Below are positions 12,512-20,845 of a stretch of 64,000 bases of DNA, piece by piece (the stretch's first letter is position 1; every line of letters starts with the position of its first letter). The translations under genes and the position numbers were made by a program. The DNA comes from Rhodococcus sp. 1163 (GTDB taxonomy: Bacteria; Actinomycetota; Actinomycetes; Mycobacteriales; Mycobacteriaceae): assembly GCF_002091985.1 (NCBI RefSeq), contig NZ_MKKX01000036.1, forward strand, positions 1 to 64,000, written 5' to 3'. Under the pieces are notes generated by a model. The model was not told the DNA's origin. It did no database searches and worked only from the letters and a program-made list of their open reading frames with translations.

Positions 12512-12534
12512 ACCTCGGGCGTAGGATTTCACCC

Positions 12535-12984
12535 ATGAGCGGGGCCGACCTCGAAGAACTGCGTCATCTTCGTCGTGCCCGCGATCTGATGGATCGCGAG
12601 TACGCGAGTCCTCTCGACGTCCCGACGCTGGCCCGCGCGGCGTACATGTCGACGGCTCATTTCAGTCGCCGGTTCCGCGATGCCTACGGTGAGACGCCCT
12701 ATGCCCATTTGATGACGCGGCGCATCGAGCGCGCCAAGGCGCTTCTGCGTCGCGGAGACATGAGCGTGACCGAGGCGTGCTTCGCCGTCGGCTGTACCAG
12801 TCTCGGTTCTTTCAGTGCTCGCTTCACCGAGATCGTGGGTGAGACACCGAGCGCGTATCGCTCACGCGATCATCACGACAGTCGGGTGGTGCCCAGTTGC
12901 TCTGCCATGGTGCTGGGACGGCCGCGTCGGAGTCCGGCACAAACGAGCAGGATCGAAGAAGCACCGGTCGTCGCGCAGCCCTAG
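12535..12984 (+). CDS. Stand-alone AraC-type DNA-binding protein
   Basis: 149 residues made almost only of the two AraC helix-turn-helix units: LDVPTLARAAYMSTAHFSRR with FRDAYGETPYAHLMTRR, then MSVTEACFAVGCTSLGSFSA with FTEIVGETPSAYR. There is no ligand-binding domain, and the last 35 residues look disordered. A TAGGAT box at 12522-12527 lies 7 bases before ATG 12535, indicating leaderless transcription. It is followed 10 bp later by a glyoxalase-fold gene that it may regulate. Confidence 0.86.
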   Translation: MSGADLEELRHLRRARDLMDREYASPLDVPTLARAAYMSTAHFSRRFRDAYGETPYAHLMTRRIERAKALLRRGDMSVTEACFAVGCTSLGSFSARFTEIVGETPSAYRSRDHHDSRVVPSCSAMVLGRPRRSPAQTSRIEEAPVVAQP

Positions 12985-12994
12985 ATTTGCAGAC

Positions 12995-13399
12995 ATGACA
13001 GTCTCACTGAGCCACGTACATGTCCTCGTCGACGATCCCGACGCCGCATTGCTCTTCTACCGCGACACCCTCGGGCTGGAGGTGAAGAACGAAGTTGCCA
13101 ACGACGGGTTCCGTTGGATCACGTTGACCCCCGCCGAGCAGCCCGAAATAGAGATCGTCCTGTCGCAGCCTCATGCCGGTCGATCGGCGGAACTCGGCGA
13201 CGAGTTGGCCGCCCTACTGGCGAAGGGCGAGCTTCCCGGGGTGCTGTTCCGCGCCGACGACCTCGATGCGACGTTCGACAAGGTGCTGGCAGCGGGTAAT
13301 GCCGAAATCCTGCAGGAACCCGCGAGTCAGCCGTGGGGTGTCCGTGACGCCGCCTTCCGTGACCCGGCAGGAAACCTCGTCCGGATTTCTCAGGCCTGA
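12995..13399 (+). CDS. VOC (glyoxalase/bleomycin resistance) family protein
   Basis: 134 residues with the paired beta-alpha-beta-beta-beta modules of vicinal-oxygen-chelate proteins: VSLSHVHVLVDDPDAALLFY with the metal-ligand His at the start, and the second half GVLFRADDLDATFDKVLAAG ending in the AFRDPAGNLVRI signature with its acidic ligand region. The substrate is not predictable. TAGATT at 12982-12987 followed by 7 bases to ATG 12995 suggests its own leaderless promoter even though it sits just after the AraC gene. Confidence 0.86.
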   Translation: MTVSLSHVHVLVDDPDAALLFYRDTLGLEVKNEVANDGFRWITLTPAEQPEIEIVLSQPHAGRSAELGDELAALLAKGELPGVLFRADDLDATFDKVLAAGNAEILQEPASQPWGVRDAAFRDPAGNLVRISQA

Positions 13400-13405
13400 C
13401 CTCGC

Positions 13406-14260
13406 CTACAGCGACGGCGCTCGCCGGATCCGCACGACCACCTGCTCGTTGTCCGCGGTGTAACCGAGGTAGTCGAATTCGGTACCCGTGCGCGCGACGA
13501 ACTCGGTCCACGCGCGGTACTCGTGATTACGCCAGCCCGGGAAGTTGAAGTACTCGTCGAAGGCGATGACGGTCCCGACGACGAGTCGGTCGGCGACCAG
13601 GTCGAGCACCGTGATCGTCGACGAGTACAGGTCCGCGTCGAGGTGTAGGAACGCCAGGTTGTCATCGTGGTGCTTCAAGAACTCTGGCAGCGATTCCTCG
13701 AACAAACCGGGCACGATTTCAGCACCCGGGACCTGGGGCAGGTTCTCCTGCTCGAACAGGCCCTTGGGGAATCCGCTGCGCCAGGTTTCGGGTAACCCGG
13801 AGAAGACATCGAACCCGGCGACGATCGTCACGTCCTTGTTCGACGCGGACTCCTCGGCGATGATTTCCAGGGTGGTGCCGCTGGCTACCCCGAATTCGAG
13901 CGCCATGCCGGGGACGGACACTTCACCGAGCGCGAAGCGGAGCGTTGCGTGCGGACGGAGGAAGGTCGGCGCTTTGGGCATGACCTCCTCGGCGAACTCG
14001 GCGCTCTGCGCCGCTGCCTCGACGTCGGACGCGTACGGGATGTCGCGTCGCATACGCATTTCCAGGCCACGGATGAATGCGTGGAGGTCGTCGATCTCTC
14101 GGCGTTGACGGTCGAGGATCTCGAGAAGCTTGGCTTGCTGAGTGCCTGTCTGCTCGGCCAATTGGGCCGTCTGCTTGTCGAGAACTTCGCCGATTGTCCG
14201 CTGAATTTTCTCGCGTGCCGAATGCCGAATTCGATCCGTCAGCTTCCGAGGTTCCGTCAT
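13406..14260 (-). CDS. TylF/MycF-type SAM-dependent O-methyltransferase
   Basis: 284 residues. The N-terminal 75 residues form a coiled-coil-like helix (VLDKQTAQLAEQTGTQQAKL). The Rossmann core has the SAM motif ALEFGVASGTTLEIIAEES, VAGFDVFSGLPETW, and the metal-binding LAFLHLDADLYSSTITVL characteristic of TylF/MycF/NovP sugar methyltransferases. ATG 14260 is preferred: a TACCGT box at 14267-14272 lies 6 bases upstream. Its position after glfT1 suggests methylation of a sugar in an exported glycan or glycolipid (inference). Confidence 0.85.
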   Translation of the reverse strand: MTEPRKLTDRIRHSAREKIQRTIGEVLDKQTAQLAEQTGTQQAKLLEILDRQRREIDDLHAFIRGLEMRMRRDIPYASDVEAAAQSAEFAEEVMPKAPTFLRPHATLRFALGEVSVPGMALEFGVASGTTLEIIAEESASNKDVTIVAGFDVFSGLPETWRSGFPKGLFEQENLPQVPGAEIVPGLFEESLPEFLKHHDDNLAFLHLDADLYSSTITVLDLVADRLVVGTVIAFDEYFNFPGWRNHEYRAWTEFVARTGTEFDYLGYTADNEQVVVRIRRAPSL

Positions 14261-14312
14261 GCGCACACGGTAGCCGAGGATGGCCCAGTGTCACATGCCC
14301 AGGTCCACCGAC

Positions 14313-15212
14313 TTACCGCCGGAAATGCTCCCGCCGGCCGAGGCGCCGAAGCCGCAACCACTCGGCGAGACCCTTCGGGTTGTGAGTCGTCACAAGGAAG
14401 TACCAGCCGAATCGAATCCATTCCTGCGGCAGCAGCTTTCGCATTCCGGGTTGCGACATCAGGTATCCGCGATTTCGGTACGTGAAGTACCGCTTCGTCG
14501 CATCGTCCGGATACTGCGTGTGCATACGTCCGCCGAGGATCGGCTTGAATTCTGCGGCACCGTTGGGGTGCACATACGCCGTCGTCAAGCAGGTGCCGAA
14601 CTTCAAGCCCGAGCGCTGCAACCGTCGATGCACCTCGACCTCGTCGCCGCGGACGAACAGTCGCAGGTCCGGTACGCCCACCGCATCGATAGTCGACGCC
14701 TTGAACAGTGCGCCGTTGAACAGCGAAGCGATGCCTTCGAGGAGGTCGTCTTCGGGGTTCAGCGGGTCGATCAATTCCGAACGAAGGCGTCGCCACGAGG
14801 TTCCGCGGCGCAGCGGAAACGCGAGCCGATCAGGATCGTCGATATCGCAGACGACGGGGGAGACCTCGTCGAGGCCGTGCTTCTGTGCACAGGCGTAGAG
14901 CGTCGCAAGGACGTCGGGCCCTTCGGGCCTGCCGTCGTCGTCGGCGAGGAAGACCCAATCGGCCCCGAGGGACAGCGCGTAGAGAATGCCGAGTGCGAAG
15001 CCGCCGGCTCCACCGAGATTGTGATGTGACCCAAGATAGGTGGTCGGGATGTCCGCGGACTCGACGAGTGTGCGAACGGCATCTTCGTGCGCATTGTCGA
15101 CGACGACGAGATGATCGAGCGGTCGGCTCTGATGTGACACGACGTCCAGCGAGAGAGCGAGCAACTCACGACGCTTGTGTGTGACGATCACCCCGACAAT
15201 TTTCTCAGGCAC
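14313..15212 (-). CDS. glfT1: GlfT1, initiating galactofuranosyltransferase
   Basis: 299 residues, family 2. It adds the first galactofuranose residues to the polyprenyl-PP-GlcNAc-rhamnose acceptor before GlfT2 elongation. Motifs: VGVIVTHKRRELLALSLDVV, LVVVDNA, HHNLGGAGGFALGILYAL, the DxD-type VFLADDDG, FNGALFKASTIDAVG, RGDEVEVHRRL, and YFTYRNRGYL. It overlaps the end of the exporter ATPase gene by 8 bp, the same rfbE-glfT1 neighbourhood known in mycobacteria (Rv3781-Rv3782). Confidence 0.93.
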   Translation of the reverse strand: MPEKIVGVIVTHKRRELLALSLDVVSHQSRPLDHLVVVDNAHEDAVRTLVESADIPTTYLGSHHNLGGAGGFALGILYALSLGADWVFLADDDGRPEGPDVLATLYACAQKHGLDEVSPVVCDIDDPDRLAFPLRRGTSWRRLRSELIDPLNPEDDLLEGIASLFNGALFKASTIDAVGVPDLRLFVRGDEVEVHRRLQRSGLKFGTCLTTAYVHPNGAAEFKPILGGRMHTQYPDDATKRYFTYRNRGYLMSQPGMRKLLPQEWIRFGWYFLVTTHNPKGLAEWLRLRRLGRREHFRR

Positions 15213-16002
15213 TGTCGCGCTCGAGTTCCTTCAGAATCGTCGCGACGTGATCGCCTGCATCGTCGCCCTCGTAGGCCCGCACGACCTCCTCGATTCCGCC
15301 TTCCTGACGGATTTCCCCGTGGTCGATCCACATCGCGCGGTCGCAGAGCTGGGCCAGGAATTCGTTGGAGTGGCTGGCGAACACCAGAATCCCGGAGCGC
15401 TTGACCAGTTCTTGGAGGCGGAGACGAGCCTTCTTCATGAACTCTGCATCGACGGCACCGATACCCTCGTCGAGCAGCAGAATCTCCGGGTCGATGCTGG
15501 TGACGACGCCCATTGCGACGCGCACCCGCATACCCGTCGAGTAGGTCCGTAGCGGCATGTCGAGGTAATCACCGAGCTCGGTGAAATCAGCGATCTCGTC
15601 CATTTTCGCGAGCATCTGCTTGCGTGTCTGGCCGAGGAAGAGGCCGCGGATGATGATGTTCTCGTAGCCGGAGATCTCGGGGTCCATTCCGACGCCCAGA
15701 TCGAACACCGGCGCGACGCGGCCACGGATCGAGGCGCTGCCCCGGGTGGGCTCGTAGATGCCCGACAGCAGCCGCAGAAGCGTCGACTTGCCTGCACCGT
15801 TGTGCCCGACGAGCCCGATGCGGTCGCCGTCTTTCAAGTTCATCGTGATGTTCTTGAGCGCTTCGACGACGACGACGTCGGAGGAGTTCCGATCGATGGC
15901 CCCGCCGGCTTTGCCGAGGAATGCCTTCTTCAACGAACGCGTCTTGGCGTCGAAGATCGGGAAGTCGACGCAAGCGTCGTGCGTGCTGATGCTGACAGAC
16001 AA
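15205..16002 (-). CDS. rfbE: Galactan/polysaccharide ABC exporter, ATPase subunit (Wzt/RfbE)
   Basis: 265 residues. A single ABC domain: Walker A GLVGHNGAGKSTLL near residue 65, Q-loop region, signature YSTGMRVRVAMGV, Walker B EILLLDEGIGAVD, and switch His in FASHSNEFL. The N-terminal segment (DACVDFPIFDAKTRSLKKAF) is typical of O-antigen or teichoic-type exporters. It pairs with the permease 12 bp upstream to flip lipid-linked galactan across the membrane. There is no long C-terminal carbohydrate-binding domain, as in the mycobacterial homologue. Confidence 0.94.
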   Translation of the reverse strand: MSVSISTHDACVDFPIFDAKTRSLKKAFLGKAGGAIDRNSSDVVVVEALKNITMNLKDGDRIGLVGHNGAGKSTLLRLLSGIYEPTRGSASIRGRVAPVFDLGVGMDPEISGYENIIIRGLFLGQTRKQMLAKMDEIADFTELGDYLDMPLRTYSTGMRVRVAMGVVTSIDPEILLLDEGIGAVDAEFMKKARLRLQELVKRSGILVFASHSNEFLAQLCDRAMWIDHGEIRQEGGIEEVVRAYEGDDAGDHVATILKELERDSA

Positions 16003-16014
16003 AGTTTCAGACCC

Positions 16015-16857
16015 CTAAACCCAGTAGGGCACGCGGGCCCGGTACTTCTTGAGCGCGAAGATGGCGAGCAGCCAGCCGACAATCGTGAACGCGATCACGA
16101 TGTACCAGTGGTACAGCTCCTGAGTTTCGCCGAGCATGGGTGCCCGGATGATGTCGAGATAGTGAAAGAGCGGGTTGAGCTCGACCAATTTGGCCCGCTT
16201 GGCAGCGTCGCCGCCCATCGATTCCAGGCCTGCCGTGGTCCACACGATCGGAGTCATGAAGAACAACAGCGTGACCATGCTGCCAAGAATCGGCGCGATG
16301 TCGCGGTAGCGGGTGGAGACGATGCCGAACAATATCGCAACCCACAGCGCGTTCAGCGAGATCAAGGCGAGAGCCGGAATAGCCGCCAGATCGGACCAAT
16401 GGAAACCGTTCGGCGGGAAGAACACGGCAATGATGATCACGTAGATCAGCAGGTTGTGGCCCAGCAGCAGAAGTTGACGCCACACCAGGCGATAGATGTG
16501 CACACTCAACGCGCTGGGCAGCTGTTTGATCAGCCCCTCGTTCGCGACGAACACATCGGCACCTTCGAGGATCGACGCACTGATCAGACCCCAGATGATG
16601 AGGCCGACAGTGACGTGCGGCAGGAAGGTCTTCAGGTCGACGTCGAGAAGTACCGAATACAACAAGCCCATCGCGACGGCTTGGACGCCGGTGGCGATCG
16701 TGATCCAGAAGGGGCCGATCACCGATCGGCGGTAGCGCTGCTTGATGTCCTGCCAACCGAGATGCAGCCACAGCTCTCGCTGGCTGAATCCCGTCGTCAG
16801 ATCGCCGAAAGCGCGCTTGAACGTCTGTGAGTCCGAAACAGGAACGGGAACGGACAC
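16015..16857 (-). CDS. rfbD: Galactan/polysaccharide ABC exporter, permease (Wzm/RfbD)
   Basis: 280 residues with six membrane helices of the ABC-2 class, for example VIGPFWITIATGVQAVAMGL and VGLIIWGLISASILEGADVF, and the C-terminal ALKKYRARVPYWV typical of these permeases. GTG 16857 is chosen because AGGAGA sits just upstream and the length then equals the 280 residues I recall for mycobacterial RfbD; an in-frame ATG at 16953 would overlap bpa by 32 bp. Forms the exporter with the downstream ATPase. Confidence 0.92.
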   Translation of the reverse strand: MSVPVPVSDSQTFKRAFGDLTTGFSQRELWLHLGWQDIKQRYRRSVIGPFWITIATGVQAVAMGLLYSVLLDVDLKTFLPHVTVGLIIWGLISASILEGADVFVANEGLIKQLPSALSVHIYRLVWRQLLLLGHNLLIYVIIIAVFFPPNGFHWSDLAAIPALALISLNALWVAILFGIVSTRYRDIAPILGSMVTLLFFMTPIVWTTAGLESMGGDAAKRAKLVELNPLFHYLDIIRAPMLGETQELYHWYIVIAFTIVGWLLAIFALKKYRARVPYWV

Positions 16858-16921
16858 GCGCTCTCCTGCTTCGTTCTCGGAATTCTTCGGTGGGGCCGAC
16901 ACGACGGTCGACCCTACCCGT

Positions 16922-17521
16922 TTACAGGTACTGACCGGTACCGCCTCCGCCACCAGGGCCGCCCATGCCGGGGTTCAGCATTCCCCCGGCCGGTAGTGCG
17001 CCCTGACGCATCTGCTCGAGCTGGGCGCGTGCGGCCATCTGCTGAGCGAACAGTGCCGTCTGAATTCCATGGAAGAGACCTTCCAGCCATCCGACGAGCT
17101 GGGCCTGTGCGATCCGCAGTTCGGCGTCGGAGGGAATGGCGTCCTCCCCGAAGGGCAGCGCCAGGCGTTCGAGCTCGTCGCGGAGTTCGGGCGCCAAGCC
17201 CTGCTCGAGCTCGCGAATCGACGACTGGTGGATGTCTTTGAGTCGGGTTCGGCTGGCGTCGTCGAGGGGCGCGAGGCGCACTTCCTCGAGCAACTGTTTG
17301 ATCATCGTGCCGATGCGCATGACCTTGGCGGGCTGCTCGACCATGTCCGACAGAGGTTGCTCGGCGTCGGTTGGATCGACGTTTCTCGGCCCGCTTCCTG
17401 CTGCTCGTGCGGCTGCAGCGGTTGCCTCCGCGCGGCTCAGTGCGAGAGGCTCTCCGTTGGGGCCGATCACGACGACATGGTCACCGGCTTCGGGATTCGA
17501 GTTCGAGTCCGATTGCGTCAT
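16922..17521 (-). CDS. bpa: Bacterial proteasome activator (Bpa/PafE)
   Basis: 199 residues. ATP-independent ring-forming activator of the 20S proteasome. The conserved core is present (LSDMVEQPAKVMRIGTMIKQ, SIRELEQGLAPELRDELERL, AELRIAQAQLVGWLEGLFHG), then QTALFAQQMAARAQLEQMRQ, a Gly-rich linker, and the C-terminal GQYL motif that docks into the proteasome. The start ATG 17521 has AAGGA 7 bases upstream. Same place, between an aminotransferase homologue and rfbE/rfbD/glfT1, as Rv3780 in mycobacteria. It implies a 20S proteasome elsewhere in the genome. Confidence 0.95.
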   Translation of the reverse strand: MTQSDSNSNPEAGDHVVVIGPNGEPLALSRAEATAAAARAAGSGPRNVDPTDAEQPLSDMVEQPAKVMRIGTMIKQLLEEVRLAPLDDASRTRLKDIHQSSIRELEQGLAPELRDELERLALPFGEDAIPSDAELRIAQAQLVGWLEGLFHGIQTALFAQQMAARAQLEQMRQGALPAGGMLNPGMGGPGGGGGTGQYL

Positions 17522-17685
17522 AACGCTATCCTTGCGCGTTGCCAGGGATTGCGCGACGAGCGGGTCCAACTATCCTGTTTGTGGGGCGGGATCGGGGGAA
17601 ACAACCGTGCGAGTCGACAGGGCGGCGGATGCGAATAAGGGATGTGGAAAACACGCTCACGAAATCGACGCTTAGAGTGTCCGGC

Positions 17686-18888
17686 ATGGGGTACGACGTC
17701 GCACGTGTCAGAGGGTCGATTCCCTCACTGGGCGACGGATGGATTCACCTCGATCCACAGAACGGGATGCAGATCCCCGATCGTGTGTCGACCGCGGTGT
17801 CGACGGCGTTTCGCGGAAGTGCGCCGAATCACAACTCCGGACACATGTCCTCGCGTCGGAGCGCCGGGCTCCTCGAAGCAGCCAGGCAAGCGATTGCCGA
17901 CCTCGTCGGCGGTGACCCGGCAGGGGTAGTGCTCGGGCCCGATCGCGGAACGATGCTGGCGTGGCTCGCGGAGTCGCTGTCGCCCCGTCTGGGCCTCGGG
18001 ACCGGTCTGGTTCTCTCTCGGCTCGACGAGGAAGCGAACGTTGCGCCCTGGTTGCGCATCGCCAATCGATACGGCGCACGTGTGAGCTGGGCCGAGGTCG
18101 AGATCGACACCTGTGAGCTGCCCAGCTGGCAGTTCGAGGAGCTGATCACCGCCAGTACCCGTCTCGTGGCTGTCACCGCTGCGTCACCGATCGTCGGCTC
18201 GGCTCCCAACGTCCGAGTCGCGGCCGATCGTGTCCACGCCGTCGGCGGCCTCATCGTCGTCGATGCTGCAGGTGCGGCGCCGTACGCCCACGTCGACATC
18301 GAAGAACTCGGAGCCGACGTCCTTGCCATCAACGCGTCCGCGTGGGGTGGGCCTCAAGTCGGTGCGCTCGTGTTTCGTGATCCCAGCTTGATCGACCGCA
18401 TACCGTCGATGTCGCTCGACCCTTTTGCGAAGGGCGCCGAGAGGTTGGAGGTCAGTGGGCATCAGTACGCATTGCTCGCCGGTGTCGTTTCCTCCATCGA
18501 CTATCTCGCCAACCTCGACGAGGAGGCCACCGGAACACGACGCGAACGGCTTCAGCTGTCCATCGGTTCACTGCAGGACTACCACGACAAATTGTTCGAC
18601 TATTTGATCCGACGACTGGCAACGCTCGATCATGTGATGGTTCTCGGCGACTCTCCCAGCCGCATTCCCACACTCAGCTTCACAGTCTCGGGGACTTCTG
18701 CCGAAAAGGTTGCCGAGCACCTCGCTCAGGCGCGGATCGGAACGGTCAGCGGTATCCACAGCGGAAGCCGATTGCTCGACGCGTTGGGTGTCAACGACGA
18801 GGGTGGCGCCGTCACCATCGGGCTCGCTCCGTATACGACGCGATACGAGATCGATCAGCTCGTCGAAGCGTTGTCCAAGCTGGCGTAG
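17686..18888 (+). CDS. Class-V aminotransferase/cysteine desulfurase homologue lacking the PLP lysine
   Basis: 400 residues with the fold of cysteine desulfurase-like enzymes: DPQNGMQIPDRV, GVVLGPDRGTMLAWLAESL, TRLVAVTAASPIVGSAPNV, VVDAAGAAPYAHVDIEELGAD. Where family enzymes have SxHKxxGP, with the lysine that binds pyridoxal phosphate, this protein has NASAWGGP (N216-P223), so Ala219 replaces the lysine. I recall the same feature in mycobacterial Rv3778c, so the loss seems conserved in the clade. It is unlikely to be a normal transaminase. TAGAGT at 17673-17678 then 7 bases to ATG 17686 indicates a leaderless start. Confidence 0.85.
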   Translation: MGYDVARVRGSIPSLGDGWIHLDPQNGMQIPDRVSTAVSTAFRGSAPNHNSGHMSSRRSAGLLEAARQAIADLVGGDPAGVVLGPDRGTMLAWLAESLSPRLGLGTGLVLSRLDEEANVAPWLRIANRYGARVSWAEVEIDTCELPSWQFEELITASTRLVAVTAASPIVGSAPNVRVAADRVHAVGGLIVVDAAGAAPYAHVDIEELGADVLAINASAWGGPQVGALVFRDPSLIDRIPSMSLDPFAKGAERLEVSGHQYALLAGVVSSIDYLANLDEEATGTRRERLQLSIGSLQDYHDKLFDYLIRRLATLDHVMVLGDSPSRIPTLSFTVSGTSAEKVAEHLAQARIGTVSGIHSGSRLLDALGVNDEGGAVTIGLAPYTTRYEIDQLVEALSKLA

Positions 18889-18896
18889 ACGCCTGA

Positions 18897-18915
18897 CGGC
18901 ACGAGGTAGGTGCCG
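18897..18915. terminator. Weak hairpin between convergent genes
   Basis: CGGCAC (18897-18902) and GTGCCG (18910-18915) can pair with a 7-base loop. No T-run follows on either strand. It sits between the converging aminotransferase-like and oxidoreductase stops. Confidence 0.3.
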
Positions 18916-18933
18916 CCGGGCTCTACTGCACGG

Positions 18934-19923
18934 TTACTGTACTCGCAGGATCACCTTGCCGATGGTGTCTTCGGCGTCGAGCATTCGATGTCCCTGTGCC
19001 GCATCGATAATTGGAATTTCGGCGTGGATGATGGGACTGATCTGTCCTTCGCTGATCATCGGCCACAGGCGAGCGGTCATGTCCGAGACGATGTTTGCTT
19101 TACTCGAAGGTCCGGTTTCGGGTCTGCCGCGTAACCCGGCGGCGTGGATGGTTCCGCGTTTGCCGAGCAGTGCGCCGAAGTTCAACTCACCCTTGACGCC
19201 GCCCTGCATGCCGATCGTGATGAGGGTGCCATCCATTGCGAGCGCATTCACGTTGGGCTGCAAGTACTTTGCGCCCATGTTGTCTAGTATCAGATCGGCG
19301 CCGTGGCCGTCGGTTTCGGACCGCAGCACCTCGACGAAATCCTGGTTCTTGTAGTCGATGGTGATGTCGGCACCGAGCGTCCTACAGAAGTCGAGTTTGT
19401 ATGTCGAGCCGGCTGTGACTGCGACGGTGACACCGAATGCCTTTGCCACCTGAATGGCGTGCGTGCCGATGCCGCTGCCGCCGCCGTGGATCAACAGGAC
19501 CTGTCCGGATCGCATGCCGCCGTACATGACCAGATTCGACCAGACGGTCGATGCCACCTCCGGAAGTGCCGCTGCCGCATGCAGGTCGAGTTCACCGGGA
19601 ATGGGGAACAACTGGGTCGACGGCACGAGAACCTGCTCGGCGTAACCGCCTCCCGCGAGTAGTGCGCACACTCGGTCGCCGACGTTCCAGTCGTGTACGC
19701 CCTCGCCGAGCTCGGAAATCACGCCCGAGCATTCGAGCCCCATAATTTCGCTCGCACCGGGAGGCGGAGGGTAGTGGCCTTGCCGCTGCATGAGATCGGC
19801 GCGGTTGATCGCGGTGGCAGCGACGTCGACGACGAGCTGGCCACGGCCCGGGCGCGGATCGGGGACCTCGGTCCACGCCATGACGTCGGGGGACCCGAAC
19901 TCGGTCAGAGTGATTGCGTGCAT
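18934..19923 (-). CDS. NAD(P)H:quinone oxidoreductase, zinc-free MDR family
   Basis: 329 residues, medium-chain reductase. MHAITLTEFGSPDVMAW at the start, then AINRADLMQRQGHYPPPPGA, the quinone oxidoreductase signature near residue 135 (LLIHGGGSGIGTHAIQVAKA) with the NADPH-binding GGxxGxG, and GADLILDNMGAKYL. The structural-zinc Cys set of alcohol dehydrogenases is absent. It resembles the PIG3/Rv3777 group and keeps the mycobacterial neighbourhood. ATG 19923 is chosen on homology. The marR gene is divergent and may control it. Confidence 0.9.
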   Translation of the reverse strand: MHAITLTEFGSPDVMAWTEVPDPRPGRGQLVVDVAATAINRADLMQRQGHYPPPPGASEIMGLECSGVISELGEGVHDWNVGDRVCALLAGGGYAEQVLVPSTQLFPIPGELDLHAAAALPEVASTVWSNLVMYGGMRSGQVLLIHGGGSGIGTHAIQVAKAFGVTVAVTAGSTYKLDFCRTLGADITIDYKNQDFVEVLRSETDGHGADLILDNMGAKYLQPNVNALAMDGTLITIGMQGGVKGELNFGALLGKRGTIHAAGLRGRPETGPSSKANIVSDMTARLWPMISEGQISPIIHAEIPIIDAAQGHRMLDAEDTIGKVILRVQ

Positions 19924-20003
19924 GGCTTCCAGCGTAGGCGCGGCGTTGTAGTCCCATTCAACGTCCCAGCGGAGTGCAAATCCCGGCAAGTTTTCGGCAA
20001 GTA

Positions 20004-20015
20004 TTGTCGGGACAA
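20004..20015. promoter_or_regulatory. Inverted repeat between divergent quinone oxidoreductase and marR genes
   Basis: TTGTC-GG-GACAA is a perfect short palindrome in the 150-bp divergent spacer, a plausible MarR-family operator. Assignment is by position and symmetry only. Confidence 0.35.
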
Positions 20016-20062
20016 ATCGGACATCAGTGGCAGGGATCTACTAACCGGTAGCAGTCCTTGCC

Positions 20063-20077
20063 TAATATGGTCGGGTG
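20063..20077 (+). promoter_or_regulatory. -10 box of leaderless marR transcript
   Basis: TAATAT at 20063-20068 is followed by 6 bases and GTG 20075, with no Shine-Dalgarno sequence, so transcription and translation probably start at the same base. Confidence 0.5.
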
Positions 20078-20575
20078 ACGGCCGAAAGATCCTTTGGTCC
20101 AGGGGGGGACCCGCAGTGGCTCGATGCTGCGGAAATGAGAGCGTGGCGCGCCTATGTAGACGGCGGCCAACGATTGATGGGGGTACTCAACAAGGATTTA
20201 CAGGACGCACATGGACTGACGATGGCGGAGTACCGGATATTGGTGATGCTGTCCGAATCACCGGACGGATCGGTACGTATGAGCGATCTCGCCGACGGCG
20301 TCCTGTCCTCGCGTAGCCGGCTGACCCACCAGATTCGCCGCATGGAAGGCGACGGGATGGTCTTGCGCAACACCTGCGCCGACGACGGCAGAGGTGTGCT
20401 CGCCGTCATCACCGAAGAAGGCGCCCGAAGGCTCGCCGAAGCGGCTCCGACGCATGTGTCGAGCGTCCGGAAGCATTTGGTCGATCTGCTGACAAGGCGG
20501 CAGCTGACGGTGCTCGGCGACATCTTCGAGGAGGTAGACGCAGCGATGGGGGAGTCGGAGGTCCAGGCGCGCTGA
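20075..20575 (+). CDS. MarR-family transcriptional regulator
   Basis: 166 residues. The winged helix-turn-helix is clear: LTMAEYRILVMLSESPDGSV, MSDLADGVLSSRSRLTHQIR, then the wing VLRNTCADDGRGVLAVITEE. N- and C-terminal helices would form the dimer interface. Divergent from the quinone oxidoreductase, with a small palindrome between them, so redox or electrophile sensing is a reasonable guess. GTG 20075 is supported by the TAATAT box. A hairpin terminator follows. Confidence 0.9.
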   Translation: MTAERSFGPGGDPQWLDAAEMRAWRAYVDGGQRLMGVLNKDLQDAHGLTMAEYRILVMLSESPDGSVRMSDLADGVLSSRSRLTHQIRRMEGDGMVLRNTCADDGRGVLAVITEEGARRLAEAAPTHVSSVRKHLVDLLTRRQLTVLGDIFEEVDAAMGESEVQAR

Positions 20576-20587
20576 CCGACCGCGATT

Positions 20588-20611
20588 CGCCCCGCGGCGC
20601 ACGGGGCGTTT
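20588..20611 (+). terminator. Rho-independent-like terminator after marR
   Basis: CGCCCCG (20588-20594) pairs with CGGGGCG (20602-20608) across a 7-base loop and is followed by TTT. It ends the marR message just before the tRNA gene. Confidence 0.5.
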
Positions 20612-20623
20612 AGTATCTTCTAC

Positions 20624-20713
20624 GGAAGCGTGGCAGAGCGGCCCAATGCACTCGCCTTGAAAGCGAGAGACGTGTAAAAGCGTCCGGGGGTTCAAATCCC
20701 TCCGCTTCCGCCA
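20624..20713 (+). tRNA. tRNA-Ser (anticodon UGA)
   Basis: 90 nt including an encoded CCA. Acceptor arms GGAAGCG and CGCTTCC with discriminator G, anticodon stem CTCGC/GCGAG with loop CTTGAAA giving anticodon TGA, a long variable arm (class II), and T-arm GGGGGTTCAAATCCCTC. Confidence 0.96.
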
Positions 20714-20715
20714 CC

Positions 20716-20756
20716 AAGGCCCTGAACTCACCAGTCGGTGTAGGTCAGGGCCTTTT
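20716..20756 (+). terminator. Terminator after tRNA-Ser(UGA)
   Basis: AAGGCCCTGA (20716-20725) and TCAGGGCCTT (20745-20754) form a perfect 10-bp stem, followed directly by more T residues. Confidence 0.65.
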
Positions 20757-20845
20757 CGGTTTCCGTGCGAGAACGACCAGTACCGTCACTGTTTCATCCG
20801 CGACGGATGATGTGGCGGGCGGCGGTCAGCGGGATGCTCGTCTTC

